Shown one piece after another: positions 50,066 through 62,827 of a stretch of 64,000 nt of DNA. This DNA comes from Acidobacteriota bacterium. GTDB taxonomy: Bacteria; Acidobacteriota; Vicinamibacteria; Fen-336. The translations under genes and the position numbers were made by a program. The stretch is taken from contig WYBL01000082.1 in assembly GCA_011526565.1 (NCBI GenBank), positions 62,001-126,000 on the forward strand, read 5' to 3'. How positions within the stretch are numbered: the stretch's first letter is position 1; every line of letters begins with the position of its first letter. The notes under the pieces were generated by a model. It worked only from the letters and a program-made list of their open reading frames with translations. It was not told the origin of the DNA and ran no database searches.

Positions 50066-52096
50066 TCACGGGGACCGGGTCGGAGTGGGCGCAGGGGGCG
50101 GGGCCGTCCGCCCGGAGAACACTGTCTCCGTTCGCGTCTCCTCGCGGCCGTCGATCAGGATCAGGTCGTCGCCGACGTGGAAGGTCACGCTGCGGCCGCG
50201 GGCCGTGCGGTCGGGGTCCTTGAGCACCACCTCCGGCCCGGTCAGCAGCACCTTGCCGTCCGCAGGCGTGTAGACGACGCGCGCGCCGTCGGCGACCCGC
50301 TGCCCCTGGCGCACGCGAACCGGCTCTCCGGCCTCGAGTCGCTCGAAGCCGCCGCCCGCCGCCTCCATCTGGAGCGTGGCCTGCTCGCCCTCCACCTGGA
50401 TCTCGCCCTGGAGCAGGGAGACCTGGCCGTTGTACACGACCTCCCGCTTGCGCTCGTCGTAGACCATCTCGCGCGCCTTGCCCTCGACCTGCGGCGGCGC
50501 CGTGCCCTTGCCGTCGCCGCGGGGCGTCATTCGCGAGCGCACCTCGCCCCGCGCGACGAGGCGCCGCGCCCCGCCTTCGGGCTGCCGGATCTCGATCTGC
50601 TCGGCCTCCAGCAGGTCGGCGCCCGCCCGCAAGGTCGCGCCTTCCACGTAGAGCGCCACTTGCGCCGGAGCCCGCCAGTCGAAGCGCTGCGCAGTCACGA
50701 CCGTCGCCTCGCCCGGGGCGCCGAGCAGGCCTGCCGGGCCGCCGTCCTGCTGCCGATAGACGTGGCGCACGCTGCCCCGCGCCGCGACGTCGCCGCCACG
50801 CGGCGCGACGTCGATGTCGCGGGCCAGCAGTTCCGTGCCGCGCAGCTCGTCCCACAGCCGCGGAGACTCGCGCAGCGCCAGCACGTCGTCCGCGGCGACG
50901 AAGGTCGCCCGCTGGCCGCTGGCGCGCTGGCCGCCGCGGGTGAAGACCACGTCGCGATGGAACTCCGCGCTGGTCGGCTCCCCCGTTTCGGGCGAGATCT
51001 GCGCCTCGAAGCGCCGGCAGGTGATCAGGGCCGGCGCCGCCCCGCGGGCGAGCGGCTCCAGCGCGAGCGAGCTCCCCTGCAGGCCCGCCAGGGCGGAGAG
51101 CTGGCCGCTCGCGTCGAAGTCGAGGGTCAGCGTCTCCGCCTTCAGCCGGCGACGCTCGGGCCGCTCGCCCGGGCCCGGCTCCATGACCAGCTCGGCCTCC
51201 TGGGTGGCGATCGCCTGCTTGAGCGCGCGGTTGTCGCCGAACCACAGGTCGAGCTTGCGGCCACGCAGCTCGCGCGGCCCGGCCGTCCGACCTGCCCCGC
51301 CGCCCGGCAGGAAGCCGCCGCCGCGGGCGCGCAGCTCGAAGCCCTCGGAGAACTGGGCGCGGAACACCTGCAGCGCGTCGTTCAAGTCCAGCTTGAGGAG
51401 GCCCGCCGTCAGGCGAGAGCCGTCCGCGCGATCCACGACGACGTTGCCGACCACCCGGAGCTGGCCCTCCTCGCGCGCGTAGACCCCGCGATCGCCGCGC
51501 ACGTCGAGGCCGGGCACGTCCGGGTCGCGCATCACGATGTGGACGTCGGCGTCGAGCTCGAGACGGTCGGAAGCCGCGTCGTAGAGGAAGCCGGTCGAGC
51601 TGCCCGAGAAGTCCTTCCTCCGGAAGCGCGCCGGGCCCTCGGTGCGCGCGAGCTGCTTGTCGCCGCGGTAGACGAGGTGGTCGGACTCGAGCCGGAACCC
51701 GTCGTCGGTGACCAGCACGACGTCCCCGCGGAAGATCGCGCGCGGCTGCGAGGGGTCGACGGTCGCCTCCTGGGCCGAAATCGTCCCTCGCCCGCGCTGG
51801 CCCCGCGCCACGTAGCCGAACGAGACCCTGGCTCCCTTGAGCCGGGCGTCCTCGCCCTCCTTGCCGACCCACTCCCCGGCTTCGACCTGGAGGCCGGACT
51901 GCTCGCCCTTCAGGACCTCGTGCTGCACCTGGTCCAGCCGCTGGGTGCCGGGGGACGACTGCGCGAGTGGCGTCGCTCCGGGGGTGGGGCCGGGCTCCTC
52001 GGGCCGTGGCCGCAGGGAGGCGACCACGGCCACGCCCACGGCCACCGCGACGACCAGGAAGGCGCCGCGCAGGCGGCGCAGCCCGCCACGCCTCAT
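50066..52096 (-). CDS. Large LptC-LptA/OstA-like LPS transport protein (fusion)
   Basis: 676 aa. An N-terminal transmembrane anchor (about 11-28) and LptC-like first part (about 60-290) carry [23 protein letters not shown] and [23 protein letters not shown], the repeated beta-jellyroll pattern. Further OstA-type repeats follow: [47 protein letters not shown] and the end [24 protein letters not shown]. Standard LptC and LptA are about 190 aa each, so this is a fused, enlarged bridge. ATG start overlaps the ackA stop. Confidence 0.8.
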   Translation of the reverse strand: MRRGGLRRLRGAFLVVAVAVGVAVVASLRPRPEEPGPTPGATPLAQSSPGTQRLDQVQHEVLKGEQSGLQVEAGEWVGKEGEDARLKGARVSFGYVARGQRGRGTISAQEATVDPSQPRAIFRGDVVLVTDDGFRLESDHLVYRGDKQLARTEGPARFRRKDFSGSSTGFLYDAASDRLELDADVHIVMRDPDVPGLDVRGDRGVYAREEGQLRVVGNVVVDRADGSRLTAGLLKLDLNDALQVFRAQFSEGFELRARGGGFLPGGGAGRTAGPRELRGRKLDLWFGDNRALKQAIATQEAELVMEPGPGERPERRRLKAETLTLDFDASGQLSALAGLQGSSLALEPLARGAAPALITCRRFEAQISPETGEPTSAEFHRDVVFTRGGQRASGQRATFVAADDVLALRESPRLWDELRGTELLARDIDVAPRGGDVAARGSVRHVYRQQDGGPAGLLGAPGEATVVTAQRFDWRAPAQVALYVEGATLRAGADLLEAEQIEIRQPEGGARRLVARGEVRSRMTPRGDGKGTAPPQVEGKAREMVYDERKREVVYNGQVSLLQGEIQVEGEQATLQMEAAGGGFERLEAGEPVRVRQGQRVADGARVVYTPADGKVLLTGPEVVLKDPDRTARGRSVTFHVGDDLILIDGREETRTETVFSGRTAPPPAPTPTRSP

Positions 52097-53328
52097 GCGA
52101 GCGGCAGCCCGGCGACCAGCCGGTACGCGTCGCGGGCGATCAGCAGCTCCTCGTTGGTCGGGATCACGGCGACGGCCACGGGCGCGCCCTCGGGCGAGAT
52201 GCGCGCCTCGACCCCGTTGGCGGCGGCATTGCGCTCCGGGTCGACGCGGAGTCCCAGGCCCTCGAGACCATGCAGGGCGCGCTCGCGGATCGCCGCGGCG
52301 TTCTCGCCGATGCCGCCGGCGAAGGCCAGCGCGTCGAGCCCGCCGAGCGCCGCGGCGTAGGCGCCCACGTACTTGCGCAGCCGGTAGCAGAACACGTCGA
52401 TCGCGAGCTTCGCGCGCGGGTTGCCCTGGGCCTCGGCCTCGAGCAGGGCCCGCATGTCGTTCGAGACCCCCGACAGCCCCAGCAGCCCGGAGTGCTTGTT
52501 GAGCAGCGCCTGGGCCTCGCGCTCGCCCAGTTCCTCCTTGCGCATGACGTGCAACGCGGCGGCCGCGTCGAGATCCCCGGAGCGGGTGCCCATCAGCAGG
52601 CCCTCGAGCGGGGTGAAGCCCATCGAGGTGTCGACCGAGCGGCCGCCCCGGATCGCCGTGATGGAGCAGCCGTTGCCGAGGTGACAGGTGACCACCCGCA
52701 GCGCGGGGTCGCCCTCGCGGCCGACGTGGCGGGCCAGGCGGGCCGAGACGTAGCGATGCGAGGTGCCGTGGAAGCCGTAGCGGCGGATGCCGTGCCGCTC
52801 GTACAGCACGTAGGGCAGCCCGTACAGGTACGCCTCGGGCGCGAGCGTCTGGTGGAAGGACGTGTCGAACACCGCGGCCTGCGGCGCCGCCGGCAGTGCC
52901 TCGCGGGCCGCGCGGTAGCCCTTGACGTTGGGCGGGTTGTGCAGCGGGGCGATGTCGAAGCAGGACTCGATCGCGCGCAGCACCTCGTCGTCGATCAGCA
53001 CGCTGGCGTGGAAGCGCTCGCCGCCGTGCACGACGCGATGGCCGACGGCGCCGATCTCCGCGGGGTCGGCGAGCACGCCGGCCTCGGGCCGGGTCAGCAG
53101 CTCGAGCGCCCGCGAGACCGCCGCCTTGTGGTCGAGCACCTCGGCCGTCTCCCGCAGCGTCGTGCCCCGCGACGGCAGATCGACCTTGAGCACGGCCTCG
53201 GAGCCGATGTTGTCGACGATGCCGCGGGCCAGCGCGACGTCTTCGTCGCGCGCGATCTTCTGCTCGTCCGTTTCGATGAGCTGGAACTTGAGGCTCGAGG
53301 AACCGCAGTTGAGGACCAGCACCTTCAT
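52093..53328 (-). CDS. ackA: Acetate kinase
   Basis: 411 aa. MKVLVLNCGSSSLKFQLIE, VGHRVVHGGERF, VFDTSFHQTLAPEAY, GFHGTSHRYVSARLA and CHLGNGCSITAIRGGRSVDTSMGFTP are the full set of family signatures. It interconverts acetate and acetyl phosphate. The ATG overlaps the stop of the dehydrogenase gene (ATGA). No phosphotransacetylase gene is adjacent. Confidence 0.96.
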   Translation of the reverse strand: MKVLVLNCGSSSLKFQLIETDEQKIARDEDVALARGIVDNIGSEAVLKVDLPSRGTTLRETAEVLDHKAAVSRALELLTRPEAGVLADPAEIGAVGHRVVHGGERFHASVLIDDEVLRAIESCFDIAPLHNPPNVKGYRAAREALPAAPQAAVFDTSFHQTLAPEAYLYGLPYVLYERHGIRRYGFHGTSHRYVSARLARHVGREGDPALRVVTCHLGNGCSITAIRGGRSVDTSMGFTPLEGLLMGTRSGDLDAAAALHVMRKEELGEREAQALLNKHSGLLGLSGVSNDMRALLEAEAQGNPRAKLAIDVFCYRLRKYVGAYAAALGGLDALAFAGGIGENAAAIRERALHGLEGLGLRVDPERNAAANGVEARISPEGAPVAVAVIPTNEELLIARDAYRLVAGLPLA

Positions 53329-54221
53329 GACCGGGCTCCCGCCTTCAGGTCGTGGCGCGGCAGGCCGTCCGCGTCGTACTCGAAGAAGCCGCGGCCCGAC
53401 TTCACGCCGAGGTGGCCCGCGCGCACCATCTTGCGGATCAGCGGGCACGGCCGATAGCGGGCCTCGCCCGTCTCGTGGAACAGGTGCTGCATCCAGCGCA
53501 GGAGCTGGTCGAGGCCCATGCGGTCGGCGAGCGTCAGCGGGCCGAACGGCAGCCCGAAGCCCAGCCGCACCGAGGCGTCGACGTCCTTCGCCGAGGCCAC
53601 GCCTTCCATCACCACGTGGGCGGCCTCGTTGAGGAACGGCAGGATCACCCGGGTGGTGACGTAGCCGGGCGACTCGAAGACCTCGATCCCGGTCTTGCCC
53701 AGCACCCGCACGAACTCCATCGCGTGGGCGAAGGTCTCGTCCGAGGTGCGCAGGCCGCGCACGACCTCGACCAGCGGCACCACGGGCACCGGGTGCAGGA
53801 AGTGGAGGCCGACCACGCGGTCCGGCCGCATCGTGCGCGCCGCGATCTCGGTCACCGACAGCGCGGAGGCGTTGGTGGCCAGGATGTCGTTCGGCGGGCA
53901 GCAGGCGTCGAGCTGCTGGAAGATGCCGGTCTTCAGCTCGAGGTCCTCGGACACCGCCTCGACCACGAGCTGAGCCGCCTCCAGCGCCTCGATCGCGGCG
54001 ACGGTGCGGATGCGGGCCAGGATCGCCTTGCGTTCACCGGTCGTGCGGCGCCACTTGGCGATGTCCTGGTCGAGGGTCTCGCCGATCCCTTCCAGCGCGC
54101 GCACGTTCCCGGCCTCGTCGCGATCGCGCAACAGCACGTCGAGGCCCGCGGCGGCGCAGGCGATGGCGATGCCCTGCCCCATCGTCCCGCCGCCGACGAT
54201 TCCCACGCAACGCACACTCAC
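53325..54221 (-). CDS. 3-hydroxyacyl-CoA dehydrogenase (3-hydroxybutyryl-CoA dehydrogenase-like)
   Basis: 298 aa. NAD-binding GIVGGGTMGQGIAIACA (about 7-23), LVVEAVSEDLELK, NASALSVTEIA, the HFLHPVP catalytic His region and the C-terminal domain with GFGLPFGPLTLADRMGLD. Size fits the short single-function enzymes of butyrate or PHB metabolism or fatty-acid oxidation. Family members normally read GFVxNR; here the sequence is SPGYVTTR, with Thr for Asn, which does not rule out activity. It overlaps ackA. Confidence 0.92.
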   Translation of the reverse strand: MSVRCVGIVGGGTMGQGIAIACAAAGLDVLLRDRDEAGNVRALEGIGETLDQDIAKWRRTTGERKAILARIRTVAAIEALEAAQLVVEAVSEDLELKTGIFQQLDACCPPNDILATNASALSVTEIAARTMRPDRVVGLHFLHPVPVVPLVEVVRGLRTSDETFAHAMEFVRVLGKTGIEVFESPGYVTTRVILPFLNEAAHVVMEGVASAKDVDASVRLGFGLPFGPLTLADRMGLDQLLRWMQHLFHETGEARYRPCPLIRKMVRAGHLGVKSGRGFFEYDADGLPRHDLKAGARS

Positions 54222-54245
54222 GAGCGGCCTCCCGGGCCGTCAGCT

Positions 54246-55211
54246 TCAGACGGCGCGATCGAGGAACTCGCGTCCGAGCTGGCCCATCTTGCGGAATTTC
54301 TGGTAGCGGGCTTCGATCAGGGCGTCGGGGGACAGCTTGCGCAACTCGGCGAGCTGGCGCTCGAGCAGCCGTCCCAGGGCGTCGTAGAGGGACTCGGGAT
54401 CGGCGTGCGCGCCGCCCGGCGGTTCCGGCACCACCTCGTCCACGACCCCGAACGAGAGCAGGTCGCGGCCGGTGATCTTCATCGCGGTCGCCGCGTCCTC
54501 GGCGCGGCCCGCGTCGCGCCACAGGATCGAGGCGCAGCCCTCCGGCGAGATCACGGAATACACGGAGTGCTCGAGCATGTTGACGCGGTCGCCGACGGCC
54601 ACGGCCAGGGCGCCACCGCTGCCCCCCTCGCCGGTGACGGTGACCACGATCGGGACCGTGAGCCGCGCCATCTCGCGCAGGTTGCGGGCGATCGCCTCGG
54701 CCTGCCCGCGCTCCTCGGCGTCGAGCCCCGGGTAGGCCCCGGGCGTGTCCACGAAGGACAGGATCGGGCGCCCGAACTTTTCGGCCATCTGCATCGCGCG
54801 CAGGGCCTTGCGGTAGCCCTCGGGCTTCGGCATTCCGAAGTTGCGACGGATCTTCTGCTTGGTGTCGCGGCCCTTCTGGTGGCCGACCACCACGACCGGC
54901 TCGCCGCGGAAGCGGGCCAGGCCGCACACCAGCGCCGGGTCGTCGCCGAACAACCGGTCGCCGTGGATCTCGACCCAGTCGGTGCACAGCGCGCCCACGT
55001 AGTCGAGCGTGTACGGCCGGCTGGGGTGGCGCGCGACCTGGGTCTTCTGCCACGGGGTCAGCGCCGCGTACACCTCGCGCCGCTTCTGGTCGAGCTGCTT
55101 CTTCACGCGGGCGGCCTCGCGGCTGCGCACGGGATCGCCGGGAAAGCGCGCCAGCTCGTCGAGCTGCTTCTGCAGCTCGGCCAGCGGGGCCTCGAAGTCT
55201 TGGTCGGCCAT
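54246..55211 (-). CDS. accA: Acetyl-CoA carboxylase carboxyltransferase subunit alpha
   Basis: 321 aa. [18 protein letters not shown] at the N-terminus, [46 protein letters not shown] and [38 protein letters not shown] are classic. With AccD (not seen here) it transfers carboxyl to acetyl-CoA. Located 40 bases after dnaE, a frequent neighbour in bacteria. Confidence 0.97.
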   Translation of the reverse strand: MADQDFEAPLAELQKQLDELARFPGDPVRSREAARVKKQLDQKRREVYAALTPWQKTQVARHPSRPYTLDYVGALCTDWVEIHGDRLFGDDPALVCGLARFRGEPVVVVGHQKGRDTKQKIRRNFGMPKPEGYRKALRAMQMAEKFGRPILSFVDTPGAYPGLDAEERGQAEAIARNLREMARLTVPIVVTVTGEGGSGGALAVAVGDRVNMLEHSVYSVISPEGCASILWRDAGRAEDAATAMKITGRDLLSFGVVDEVVPEPPGGAHADPESLYDALGRLLERQLAELRKLSPDALIEARYQKFRKMGQLGREFLDRAV

Positions 55212-55251
55212 GTCGTTCGTGGTCTCCGAGAAGCTCCCGGGGAGCCGCCCT

Positions 55252-58200
55252 TCAGGCGGCGCCCTCGGCCCGCTCCGCCCGGCCCGCCAGCACCAGGGCT
55301 CCCTTGCCCAGCAGGCCCTCGACCTCGTCCCGCAGCACCGGGTCCGGGCGGACGCGGTAGTAGGCGTTCGGCACCACCGCCACCGTCCAGCTCCCCGGGC
55401 GCAGCAGCTCGAGGGTCACCGGGCACTCGCCCCGGTGCGCGTCGAGTATATCGCGCAGCCTCTCGCCCCTCTCCCGGTCCCAGTTCGCGGCCGGCACCCG
55501 GATCGTGACCGCTCGCGCGCCGGAGAGCCGCGCCTTCTCGAGCGGAATCACCTCGGAGGCGACCAGCCGCGTCTTGCCCTCGTCCTGCGGCTCGGCCTTG
55601 CCGCGCACCAGCACCACGGCGTCGTCGGCCAGCTCCGCGGCCACCTTCTTGTAGGTCTCGGGGAAGACCAGGACCTCGGTGACGCCCCCGAGGTCCTCGA
55701 GCTGGAAGACGGCCATGCGGTCTCCCTTGCGGGTCTTCAGCGGGCGCAGGCCGGTGATCAGTCCGCCGGCCGCCACCTCGCGCGTCTCCCGCAACGCGGC
55801 CATCGCGGCAGAGTCCGCGTTCGCCACCTGCGCGAGCTCGCCGCGGAAGCGCTCCAGCGGGTGGCCGCTGATGAAGAAGCCGAGCGACTCCTTCTCGAAG
55901 GCGAGCCGCTCGCTCTCCGGCCAGTCCGGCACGTCGGGCAGCCGCTCCGCCGGGGCCGCCGTGCCGGCGCCCGGGCCCGGCGCCAGCAGCGCGCCGAACA
56001 GGCTGGCCTGGCCCGCCTCGCGATCCCGCTGCTTCTTCTGCCCCGCCTCGGTCGCGCGCTCGATGGCCGCGAACAGCGCGGCGCGGCGGCGATCGAGCGA
56101 GTCGAAGCTGCCGCTCTTGACGTAGCTCTCGATCACCCGCCGGTTGATCGCCTTGAGGTCGACGCGCTCGCAGAAACCGAACAGCGAAGAGAAGCGCCCG
56201 CCTTCGCGGCGCGCGGCCAGCGTCGCCTCGACCGCGCCTTCGCCGACGTTCTTGATGGCTGACAGGCCGAAGCGGATGGCGCCGCCCGCCACGGTGAAGT
56301 AGAGGTCGGACTCGTTGACGTCGGGCGGCAGCACCTGCAGGTCCATCTCGCGGCAGGAGCCGATGTACTCGACGAGCTTCTCGGTGTTGGCGCGCTCCGA
56401 GGTCAGCAGCGCGGCCATGAAGTAGGCCGGGTAGTTGGCCTTGAACCAGCCGGTCTGGTAGGCGACCCAGGCGTAGGCCGCCGAGTGCGACTTGTTGAAG
56501 CCGTACCCGGCGAACTGCTCCATGTGGTCCCAGATCTTCTTCGCCTTCTTCTCGTTGACTCCGTGCGCGGCGCAGCCCTCGAGGAACTTCTGCATCTGGG
56601 CGGCCATCACGTCGGCCTTCTTCTTGCCCATCGCCTTGCGCAGGATGTCCGCTTCGCCCAGCGAGTAGCCCGCCAGCGCCGAGGCGATCTGCATCACCTG
56701 TTCCTGGTAGACCATGACGCCGTAGGTCCCGGACAGGATCGGCTCCAGCGACGGGTGGTCGTAGACGACCTTCGTCTGGCCGTGCCGGCGCTTGATGAAG
56801 TCGTCGATCATCGCCATCGGCCCGGGCCGGTACAGCGCGTTGAGCGCCGTCAGGTGCTCCAGGCGGTCGGGCTTGAAGCGCTTCAGGATGTCGCGCATGC
56901 CCTCGGACTCGAACTGGAACAGGCCCGAGGTCTTGCCCGCGGCGAACAGCTCGTAGGTCTTCGCGTCGTCGAGCGGCAGCTTGTCGGGGTCGACGCGGAC
57001 GCCGGTCTGGGCCTCGATCATCTTCACGCAGTTGTCGATCAGCGTGAGCGTGCGCAGGCCCAGGAAGTCCATCTTCAGGAGGCCGATCCGCTCGACCCCC
57101 TTCATGTCGTACTGGGTGGTCAGGTCGCCGCCCTTGAACGACGCGAGCGGCACCAGCTCCATCAGCGGCTTGGGCGAGATCACGACTCCGGCGGCGTGGG
57201 TCGAGGCGTGACGGGTCGTGCCCTCGAGCCGCCGCGAGACGTCGATCAGCTCCTTGACCTTCGGGTCGGCGTCGTAGGCGTCGCGGAGCGGGGGCGACTC
57301 CTCGAGCGCCTTGTCGAGCGTCATCCCGAGATCGCCCGGGATCATCTTGGCGATCTTGTCGGCGTCGGCGTAGGGCAGGTCCATCACCCGCGCGACGTCG
57401 CGCACGACGGCCTTCGCCTTCATCGTCCCGAAGGTGATGATCTGCGCCACGTTCTCGCGGCCGTACTTGCGGGTGACGTACTCGATCACCTCGCCGCGGC
57501 GGTTCTCGCAGAAGTCGATGTCGATGTCGGGGGGGCTGATCCGTTCCTCGTTGAGGAAGCGCTCGAAGATCAGGTCGTACTCGATCGGGTCGATGTCCGT
57601 GATCCGCATCGAGTAGGCGACCAGCGACCCGGCCGCCGAGCCCCGACCCGGGCCGACCGGGATGCCGCGCTCCTTCGCGTAACGGATGAAGTCCCAGACG
57701 ATCAGGAAGTAGCCGGAGAAGCCGACCCGGCGGATGACGCCGATCTCCTTGTCGAGCCGCGCCTCGTAGGCGGGCCGCGCGTAGCGCAGGCGCCCGGCGT
57801 CGGCGAGCGGCCCCAGCGCCTTCCAGCGGTCCTCGAAGCCGTCGCGGCAGACCTTCTCGAAGTAGGTCTCGATCGTGTAGCCCGGCGGCACCTCGAAGCG
57901 CGGCAGCTCGTTGACGGCCTGCAGCGTGAAGTCGCACATGTCCGCGATCTTCACGGTGTTGGAGATGGCCTCCGGATGGTCCGGGAACAGGGCGGCCATC
58001 TCGTCCCCGCTCTTCAGGTAGAACTCGTGGGTGTCGAAGCGGAGGCGCTCGCGGTCGGCGACCTTCTTGCCGGAGCCGATGCAGACCAGCACGTCGTGGG
58101 CGTGGTGGTCGCTGTTGCGCAGGTAGTGGGCGTCGTTGGTCGCCACCAGCCCCAGCCCGGTGCGGTCCTTCATCCGCAGCAGCGCGCGGTTGACCTGCCG

Positions 58201-58752
58201 CTGCTCCTCGATCCCGTGGTCCATCACCTCGAGGTAGAAGCGGTCCTTGCCGAACATGTCGCTGAACTGCCCGATCAGCTCCAGCGCCCGCGGCTCGTTG
58301 CCGTTGCGGATCTGGCGCGAGATCTCGGAGGACAGGCAGCCGGACAGCCCGATCAGCCCCTCGGCGTGCTTCGCCAGCAGGTCCTTGTCGATCCGGGGCC
58401 GGTAGTAGAAGCCCTCGGTGTAGCCGAGCGACACCAGCCGGACGAGGTTGTGGTACCCGGCGTCGCTGGTGGCCAGCAGCGTCAGGTGGTTGTAGGCGTC
58501 CTCGATGTCGCCGCCGCTGCGGTCGAAGCGGGTCTTGGGCGCGACGTAGATCTCGCAGCCGATGATCGGCTTGACACCCTTGCCGCGGGCCGCGTCGTGG
58601 AAGGCGACCGCCCCGAACATGTTGCCGTGGTCGGTGATCGCCAGCGACTTCTGGCCGAGCTTGGCGGCTTCTCCGACCAGCTCGTCGATGCGGTTGGCGC
58701 CGTCGAGCAGGCTGTACTCGGTGTGCAGGTGGAGGTGGACGAAGTCCTTCAC
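55252..58752 (-). CDS. dnaE: DNA polymerase III subunit alpha
   Basis: 1166 aa replicative polymerase of the DnaE1 class. PHP domain [14 protein letters not shown] at the start, catalytic PDIDIDF (408-414), [19 protein letters not shown], a helix-hairpin-helix region and a C-terminal OB fold (about 975-1050, [22 protein letters not shown]). GTG start one base from the guaA stop. Length and motifs indicate a complete gene. Confidence 0.97.
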   Translation of the reverse strand: MKDFVHLHLHTEYSLLDGANRIDELVGEAAKLGQKSLAITDHGNMFGAVAFHDAARGKGVKPIIGCEIYVAPKTRFDRSGGDIEDAYNHLTLLATSDAGYHNLVRLVSLGYTEGFYYRPRIDKDLLAKHAEGLIGLSGCLSSEISRQIRNGNEPRALELIGQFSDMFGKDRFYLEVMDHGIEEQRQVNRALLRMKDRTGLGLVATNDAHYLRNSDHHAHDVLVCIGSGKKVADRERLRFDTHEFYLKSGDEMAALFPDHPEAISNTVKIADMCDFTLQAVNELPRFEVPPGYTIETYFEKVCRDGFEDRWKALGPLADAGRLRYARPAYEARLDKEIGVIRRVGFSGYFLIVWDFIRYAKERGIPVGPGRGSAAGSLVAYSMRITDIDPIEYDLIFERFLNEERISPPDIDIDFCENRRGEVIEYVTRKYGRENVAQIITFGTMKAKAVVRDVARVMDLPYADADKIAKMIPGDLGMTLDKALEESPPLRDAYDADPKVKELIDVSRRLEGTTRHASTHAAGVVISPKPLMELVPLASFKGGDLTTQYDMKGVERIGLLKMDFLGLRTLTLIDNCVKMIEAQTGVRVDPDKLPLDDAKTYELFAAGKTSGLFQFESEGMRDILKRFKPDRLEHLTALNALYRPGPMAMIDDFIKRRHGQTKVVYDHPSLEPILSGTYGVMVYQEQVMQIASALAGYSLGEADILRKAMGKKKADVMAAQMQKFLEGCAAHGVNEKKAKKIWDHMEQFAGYGFNKSHSAAYAWVAYQTGWFKANYPAYFMAALLTSERANTEKLVEYIGSCREMDLQVLPPDVNESDLYFTVAGGAIRFGLSAIKNVGEGAVEATLAARREGGRFSSLFGFCERVDLKAINRRVIESYVKSGSFDSLDRRRAALFAAIERATEAGQKKQRDREAGQASLFGALLAPGPGAGTAAPAERLPDVPDWPESERLAFEKESLGFFISGHPLERFRGELAQVANADSAAMAALRETREVAAGGLITGLRPLKTRKGDRMAVFQLEDLGGVTEVLVFPETYKKVAAELADDAVVLVRGKAEPQDEGKTRLVASEVIPLEKARLSGARAVTIRVPAANWDRERGERLRDILDAHRGECPVTLELLRPGSWTVAVVPNAYYRVRPDPVLRDEVEGLLGKGALVLAGRAERAEGAA

Positions 58753-58753
58753 T

Positions 58754-60289
<1,536 letters not shown>

Positions 60290-60314
60290 CGGGAGGGCCA
60301 CCTCGGGGAGCGCG

Positions 60315-60320
60315 ATTATA
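60315..60320 (-). promoter_or_regulatory. Consensus -10 element of the guaA-dnaE run
   Basis: The minus strand carries TATAAT (60320-60315) 25 bases before the guaA ATG, giving a start near 60308. No recognisable -35 hexamer is at 16-18 bases, so the promoter may rely on an activator or an extended element. Confidence 0.5.
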
Positions 60321-60375
60321 TCCCCCACCCCTTGGGCCGGCCGTCCCCGAGAGCCCGTGATAGAGTGCCTGTCGC

Positions 60376-61518
60376 TTGAGAATGCTCGCGTGCGCCGCCG
60401 CGCTGGCGGCCGCGGCGTGCGGCGGCGTGCAGCCCGCCCCGCCCCCCGCGTTGTTCCCGGCCCCGACCGCCTGGCTGACGCCGCTGGAGCAGCCCCTGGA
60501 CGGCGAACTCGCCACGGATGGCGCCCGGATCTTCGTGCCGCTGCGCGACGGCACGCTGCTCGGCCTCGATCGCCTGACCGGCGAACGGCTGTGGTCGGCA
60601 CCGCCGCGACCGGGTGCCATCTCCGCGGCTCCGGGGACGCTGCTGCTGCGCCAGGCCGACGGCCGACTGTGGAGCCTCGCCCCGCGCAACGGCTCGGCCC
60701 GCTGGCGGGCGGACACGGGGATCACGGGCTCGCTCGCCGCGGTCACCGAGAACCGCTGGGCGTTCGTCGCCGGCGAGGGCCTCGCGGCGGTCGAACTGGA
60801 AACCGGCCGCATCGTGTGGACCGCAGCCGAGAAGGCCACCGTGACCGCGCCTCCCCTGCCGTGGGGCTCGTGGCTGCTGGTCGGCGAGCAGGACGGCACC
60901 CTGCGCCTGCGGGAGCGCGAGACCGGCCGCACCGTGTGGACCTGGAACGTCGGCTCGCCCTGGAAGGCGGCGCCGGCGGTCGACGACCGCGTGCTCTTCG
61001 CCGGCTCCACCGCCCACGGCTTCTACTCGCTGAAGCTCGACTCGGGCGACCGGCGCTGGCGCTGGAAGCTGGGCGCCGACGTCGTGGCACCGCCCGTCCT
61101 CTACGGCGACGACGCCGTCGCCTTCGCCACCCTCGAGAACGTGCTGTGGTCGCTCGAGCGCGGCAAGGGGCGCCTTGTCTGGCGCGCCCCGCTTCCGTCG
61201 CGCCCGCTGGGCGGCCCCCAACTGGTCGGTGGCGCACTCCTGATCGCCTGCCTCGAGGACGAGCTGCGGGCGATCGACACCCGGACCGGGGCGAAGATCG
61301 CGACGATGCGCACCCCGAGCCCGCTGCGGACCGCGCCCGTCGTGGTCGGCGACACGGTCTACGTGGGCCTGCGCAACCCGTGGAGCGTCGCGGCGCTGCG
61401 CCTCGCGGGCCTCGATCCCGAGGGCCGCCCGCTGCCGCCTCCCCCGCCCGCGCCATCGCCGGCCGAACCGGCGGAGGCCGAGGCGTCGCCCTCCCCCGCT
61501 CCGTCGCCGCGGTCATGA
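60376..61518 (+). CDS. BamB-like PQQ-repeat beta-propeller lipoprotein
   Basis: 380 aa. A short signal peptide with lipobox AAAAC (C15) is followed by repeated PQQ-type blades: [64 protein letters not shown] and [15 protein letters not shown]. An alanine/proline-rich tail ends it. It resembles BamB of the outer-membrane assembly machine, or a related propeller lipoprotein. The TTG at 60376 supplies an Arg before the hydrophobic core; an ATG two codons later is also possible. Stop overlaps ctaB (ATGA). Confidence 0.85.
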   Translation: MRMLACAAALAAAACGGVQPAPPPALFPAPTAWLTPLEQPLDGELATDGARIFVPLRDGTLLGLDRLTGERLWSAPPRPGAISAAPGTLLLRQADGRLWSLAPRNGSARWRADTGITGSLAAVTENRWAFVAGEGLAAVELETGRIVWTAAEKATVTAPPLPWGSWLLVGEQDGTLRLRERETGRTVWTWNVGSPWKAAPAVDDRVLFAGSTAHGFYSLKLDSGDRRWRWKLGADVVAPPVLYGDDAVAFATLENVLWSLERGKGRLVWRAPLPSRPLGGPQLVGGALLIACLEDELRAIDTRTGAKIATMRTPSPLRTAPVVVGDTVYVGLRNPWSVAALRLAGLDPEGRPLPPPPPAPSPAEPAEAEASPSPAPSPRS

Positions 61519-62405
61519 GCATCGAGGCGACGACGGCCGAGCGGACCCGCGGCGCACGCGCCGACTTCCTCGAGCTGGCCAAGCCCCGCATCACGTTCCT
61601 CGTCACCTTCACCGCCCTGGTCGGCTACGTGATGGGCTCGCCCGTCGGCGGCGTCGCTTCCGGCCCGCTGCTCTGGGCGATGGCCGGCACCGCGCTGGTC
61701 GCGGGCGGGGCCTCGGCCATGAACATGGTGCTGGAGCGCGCCACCGACGCCCTGATGCACCGCACCCGCGAGCGGCCGATTCCCGCCGGCCGGCTGACGA
61801 CCGCGGAGGCCGCGGCCTTCGCGGCGGCGCTGACGGTCGCCGGCGTCACCCTGCTCTACGCCCGCAACGGCGCGCTCGCGGCCGCCGTGGCCGGCGTCAC
61901 CTGGTTCAGCTACGTCTTCATGTACACGCCGCTCAAGACCCGCACGTCGCTGTCGACCATCGTCGGCGCCGTGCCCGGTGCGCTGCCGCCGGTGATCGGC
62001 TGGGCGGCCGCGCGCCACTCGCTGGACGCCGGCGCGTTCGTCCTCTTCGCGATCCTGTTCCTGTGGCAGATCCCGCACTTCCTGGCGATCGCCTGGCTGT
62101 TCCGCGACGACTACGCCCGCGGCGGCCTGCCGATGCTGCCGGTGCTCGACCCCGAGGGCCGGATGACCGGCCGCCAGGCGGTGGCCAACAGCGTCGCGCT
62201 GACCGTCGTCAGCCTGACGCCCACGGTCGCCGGCCTGACGGGAACGCTCTACCTGTTCGGCGCGCTGGTGCTGGGCCTCGCGTTCACGGCCGTGGCCGCC
62301 CGCGCGGCATACGCCCGCACGCGCCCTGCGGCGCGCGCCCTGTTCTTCGCCTCGATCCTCTACCTGCCCGCCCAGTCGGCGCTGATGCTGCTCGACCGCC
62401 GATGA
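61515..62405 (+). CDS. ctaB: Protoheme IX farnesyltransferase
   Basis: 296 aa UbiA-family prenyltransferase with about eight membrane helices. First Asp-rich region NMVLERATDALMHRTRERP, YTPLKTRTSLSTIVGAVPGALPPVIGW, and a second region with IPHFLAIAWLFRDDY. It makes heme O for a terminal oxidase. ATGA overlap with the propeller gene and with the DUF420 gene, which is also linked to oxidase assembly in other bacteria. Confidence 0.94.
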   Translation: MSIEATTAERTRGARADFLELAKPRITFLVTFTALVGYVMGSPVGGVASGPLLWAMAGTALVAGGASAMNMVLERATDALMHRTRERPIPAGRLTTAEAAAFAAALTVAGVTLLYARNGALAAAVAGVTWFSYVFMYTPLKTRTSLSTIVGAVPGALPPVIGWAAARHSLDAGAFVLFAILFLWQIPHFLAIAWLFRDDYARGGLPMLPVLDPEGRMTGRQAVANSVALTVVSLTPTVAGLTGTLYLFGALVLGLAFTAVAARAAYARTRPAARALFFASILYLPAQSALMLLDRR

Positions 62406-62827
62406 ACGCCACCGACCTGCCCACGCTCAACGCCGCACTGAATCTCACCAGCGCCGTGCTGCTGTTCGCGGGCTGGCGCCAGATCCGCGCCGGCCGCCGC
62501 GAGGCCCACCGCGCCTGCATGATCGCGGCGCTCGTGACCTCGGCGCTGTTCCTGGTGTCCTACCTCGTCTACCACTTCCAGGTCGGCTCCGTCCGCTACA
62601 CGGGCCAGGGCCCGCTGCGCACGCTGTACTTCGCGATCCTGCTGTCGCACACGATCCTCGCCGTGGTCAACGTGCCGCTGGTCCTGATGACCGCGACCCG
62701 CGCCTTCCGCGAGCGCTTCGCGGAGCACAAGAGGATGGCCCGCTGGGCGCTCCCGATCTGGTTCTACGTCTCGGTGACCGGCGTGGTCATCTACCTGATG
62801 CTGTACGGCCTTCCGGGCCTCGGCTAG
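62402..62827 (+). CDS. DUF420 membrane protein (cytochrome-oxidase assembly associated)
   Basis: 141 aa with four membrane helices (about 12-30, 40-60, 75-100, 115-138). Family features: LPTLNAALNLTSAVLLFAGW, HRACMIAALVTSALFLVSYLVYH, and FAILLSHTILAVVNVPLVL, with His residues facing the helices, consistent with heme or copper ligation. DUF420 genes such as yozB/ctaM occur with oxidase assembly genes. Overlaps ctaB by ATGA. Confidence 0.9.
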   Translation: MNATDLPTLNAALNLTSAVLLFAGWRQIRAGRREAHRACMIAALVTSALFLVSYLVYHFQVGSVRYTGQGPLRTLYFAILLSHTILAVVNVPLVLMTATRAFRERFAEHKRMARWALPIWFYVSVTGVVIYLMLYGLPGLG

